Positions 63,001 through 64,000 of a stretch of DNA of 64,000 bases are shown piece after piece. Each line of letters opens with the position of its first letter. Within the stretch, counting starts at the first letter, position 1. Source of the DNA: Larimichthys crocea (taxonomy: Eukaryota; Chordata; Actinopteri; Sciaenidae); contig NC_040028.1 of the NCBI RefSeq assembly GCF_000972845.2, positions 19,620,210 to 19,684,209 on the forward strand, written 5' to 3'. The notes under the pieces are model-generated. The model saw only the letters and a program-made list of their open reading frames with translations. It had not been told where the DNA came from and did not search any database. Both the position numbers and the translations under genes were made by a program.

Positions 63001-63383
63001 AACATGTTCCTCCTATATGAAAGCAGAATGTCTTTCTTTGAGTACAGATACCTCAGGATTACTTGAGGAAATGTATTTATATTCCACCCCTGAGCAACAA
63101 GATGTTGTGGGGAGCCGTGCAGCTGACTGCTCAGCGTGTATCTCTGTTTGCTTGTGTTTCTGGCAGTGTGAGGTGTGTGACGGCACTCTGGGTCATATGA
63201 AAGCTGGGGACAGCATGTGGATCTACAAACGCATGGTGCACTGTGAGAACTGCTTTGAGGTCACCAGAGGTAAAAACAAAAAAGTCAAACTCCAAATGAA
63301 AGACACTTTATGTGTATTCATGAACACACCTTGAATTAACCAGGTAATATTCTTTTCCCCCCACAGAGAAGTGGCGTCGCTGA
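55290..63383 (+). CDS. scel: Sciellin, 518 residues, 27 coding exons
   Basis: Gene-level entry; exon lists follow. In mammals sciellin is a precursor of the cornified envelope in stratified epithelia, and its repeats are cross-linked by transglutaminase; the fish role is not known to me. Identification rests on the N-terminal LLKDNSWIRK...DPNFGRSVLSQYRSTENL block, which matches mammalian FLQDNSWIKK...ENYGRVVLNRHNSHDAL, on a central repeat region, and on the C-terminal LIM domain CTYCRKPF...GDSMWIYKR, nearly the same as the mammalian one. Exon lengths sum to 1557 nt including the stop. The only close relative is ZNF185, but the N-terminus and the position beside mycbp2 favour sciellin. The protein is shorter than the human one (about 690 residues) because the repeat region differs. 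Confidence 0.94.
57143..59339 (+). CDS. scel: scel coding exons 11-17: tandemly duplicated repeat exons
   Basis: Exons are 57143..57211 (A1), 57303..57359 (B1), 58220..58288 (A2), 58389..58442 (C2), 58591..58647 (B2), 59123..59185 (A3) and 59286..59339 (C3). A exons encode AEDKLYDTLIPSSIKNDY plus SPTD; A1 and A2 differ by one synonymous base, and A3 lacks six bases (SP). B exons encode RTYSTTEIVTVKSSPD and C exons TTVSSSETVTVKSSPD. Flanking introns are also nearly identical between copies. B and C are themselves related. The order A-B, A-C-B, A-C indicates recent segmental duplication. Confidence 0.94.
57421..57560 (+). mobile_element. degenerate tRNA-derived SINE, copy within first scel duplicate
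   Basis: The sequence gaagcatgcgcctcatgtat, then the B-box-like cagttcggttccagtcagggg, then catttgctacatgtcgtctcc and ttcctgtcgaataaagc...aaatgccccc matches a very common fish tRNA-derived SINE. The 5' end with the A box is missing. A second copy at 58733..58870 moved with the segmental duplication and is not an independent insertion. Confidence 0.7.
58733..58870 (+). mobile_element. degenerate tRNA-derived SINE, copy within second scel duplicate
   Basis: Paralogous to 57421..57560 at the same position relative to the preceding B exon, with a few substitutions. Confidence 0.7.
59417..60831 (+). CDS. scel: scel coding exons 18-24: diverged repeats and Ser/Thr/Arg-rich linker
   Basis: Exons are 59417..59458, 59549..59605, 59687..59731, 60303..60371, 60491..60541, 60624..60671 and 60757..60831. 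The second encodes PVDDLYDTLLPKSITSPT, a diverged relative of the A repeat, so the repeat family is older than the recent duplication. The rest is disordered: YSSYTDDVPSVRTTTRTIST, then SITSPSTYTTAYRSS. The last ends SIKSLYASPER just before the LIM exons. The acceptor at 60624 (cag|cag) is a NAGNAG type, so one Ser codon may be included or skipped. Confidence 0.92.
59922..60195 (-). mobile_element. diverged TIR element related to 10817..11077
   Basis: It begins tttaaaggtccagagtgt, and its interior holds GGCAGAAATTGAATA, a gttatcttaaaatgag block, CTGCTGCCATG and GCCACCGTAGTTTCTC, which I recognise from the same teleost repeat family in opposite orientation. The right terminus is eroded. It lies in a scel intron. 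Confidence 0.6.
60832..61467 (+). other. scel intron before the LIM exons
   Basis: No recognised feature. Confidence 0.7.
61468..63383 (+). CDS. scel: scel coding exons 25-27: C-terminal LIM domain
   Basis: Exons are 61468..61576, 63167..63269 and 63367..63383. The LIM ligands are all present: C451, C454, H474 and C477 for the first zinc, and C480, C483, C505 and C508 for the second, with spacing C-x2-C-x19-H-x2-C-x2-C-x2-C-x21-C-x2-C, which is canonical. The protein ends EKWRR, close to the mammalian AKWIP-type end. LIM domains bind protein partners, not DNA. Phases are 2-0, 0-1 and 1-stop, unlike the symmetric middle exons. The 1.6-kb intron inside the LIM domain carries a LINE relic. Confidence 0.96.
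61577..63166 (+). other. scel intron within the LIM domain
   Basis: It contains the LINE relic at 62355..62850; nothing else was recognised. Confidence 0.75.
62355..62850 (+). pseudogene. LINE (L2/Rex-like) reverse-transcriptase 3'-end relic
   Basis: In broken frames the sequence reads LDSCNVLPTGLPA, then after a frameshift IQNVAARLVFNQPKRSHVAA, then LVELHWLHVAAHIKLRTL, then APIYLNALIQAF. This is the well-known C-terminal part of L2/CR1-type fish LINE reverse transcriptases (LDYCNSLLAGLP / QNAAARLV / LHWLPV / YL). It is 5'-truncated, frameshifted and lies in sense orientation inside a scel intron. It is not functional. Confidence 0.85.
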
Positions 63384-63715
63384 GTTTTTTCCGGCCTTCC
63401 TTGGAGACATCCACACATGAAGATGGATTACAGTTTTTGGGTGACCTGGGTTTGATTTTACTTCATCTGGGTGTTTTGTCATTCAACAGATACATTATGA
63501 ATGAGTAACAGGCACACAAACTTTTGCAGCTAGTTGTTGACATCATGATATTCTCTGTATTTAGTCCTTTCACAAATCTGGGAAAGCGTTTCTGATATTC
63601 TCCTTAAGTCTGCAGCCTTCAGCGAGACTCTTGTGTGTTACATGTCAAGAGATATTATTGCAATATTTTTGGGCCGGGGGCTTTTCTTTGTGCAATAAAG
63701 GCAATCAGTGCATCT
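63384..63715 (+). other. scel: scel 3' UTR
   Basis: It follows the stop codon in the same exon and is assumed to end shortly after the AATAAA at 63694. Confidence 0.75.
63694..63699 (+). terminator. scel: polyadenylation signal AATAAA of scel
   Basis: Canonical hexamer 311 nt after the stop codon, followed within about 20 nt by a plausible cleavage region and a T-rich stretch (tttttctttgttc). Another AATAAA lies near 63803 and could be an alternative. Confidence 0.75.
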
Positions 63716-64000
63716 TTAGCTATTTTTCTTTGTTCATGTCATTGTTCACGCTTTGATTGTCCGTATGAAGAAATACAAATTGGAATGCAGCAGAATAAAA
63801 TGGAATAAAGATGAAAATATTTCAACAGAATATAACCTTTATCTTTCTTTTACTAATTTCATTTAAAGTCTACAATAGTTATTGCATTTGTAATTACTTT
63901 AAATTACTAAAATAATCAAAATTAAATGAGTGGACTGTATAGAATGCAGTTAATTTAGTCGTGCATGTCTTTGGACTGTGGGAGGAGAAGCAGACACGGT
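63716..64000. other. downstream of scel
   Basis: AT-rich, no gene seen. The last 40 bases (catgtctttggactgtgggaggag) begin a copy of the dispersed teleost repeat also present at 46775..46960. Confidence 0.6.

Overview
The window is vertebrate nuclear DNA, most likely from a teleost fish. The evidence is spliced genes with GT-AG introns, abundant (CA)n and (GATG)n-type microsatellites, fish-type SINEs, MITE-like elements and a LINE relic, and compact introns. All family and orthologue assignments were made by reading the translated exons against remembered protein families; no database search was run.

Region 1 (1..49886, minus strand) is most of one giant gene, mycbp2 (PAM / Highwire / RPM-1 family E3 ubiquitin ligase). 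I could place 64 coding exons from the initiator Met in a GC-rich first exon (49886) to an exon ending at 103. Their lengths sum to 11297 nt, or 3765 codons plus 2 nt. All junctions keep the frame. The gene runs off the left edge, so the C-terminal part (DOC/APC10-like region and the catalytic RING with its tandem-cysteine module, roughly 900 residues) is missing. Seen in order are an Ala/Gly-rich N-terminus, a basic cluster, an alpha-helical region, an RCC1-like propeller interrupted by a cysteine-rich insert, PHR domain 1, a helical region, PHR domain 2, a filamin-type repeat, two SH3b-like modules, a long Ser/Pro/Arg-rich disordered exon, a short zinc-knuckle-like segment, and helical sequence up to the edge. 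Two symmetric exons (6289..6474 and 12654..12731) look like cassette exons.

Region 2 (about 49887..54080) is the intergenic space of a head-to-head gene pair. It holds microsatellites and a LINE-tail-like stretch, and I see no convincing gene in it.

Region 3 (about 54080..63715, plus strand) is scel (sciellin), complete: a probable non-coding first exon, 27 coding exons, 518 residues, one C-terminal LIM domain and a polyadenylation signal. Its middle consists of 22 consecutive exons whose lengths are all multiples of three and all phase 2-2. Part of it has recently been duplicated in tandem with introns included. The mycbp2/scel divergent arrangement matches what I recall of the mammalian MYCBP2-SCEL neighbourhood, which supports both calls.

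The two genes have unrelated roles (neuronal/ubiquitin signalling versus an epithelial LIM protein), so the window is a conserved neighbourhood and not a functional cluster. The remaining interest lies in the mobile-element content: a TIR element with an internal 4-copy array, a tRNA-headed SINE, paired intronic repeats, a GC-rich TIR element and a LINE relic. I found no RNA gene, CRISPR array or novel multi-gene system.
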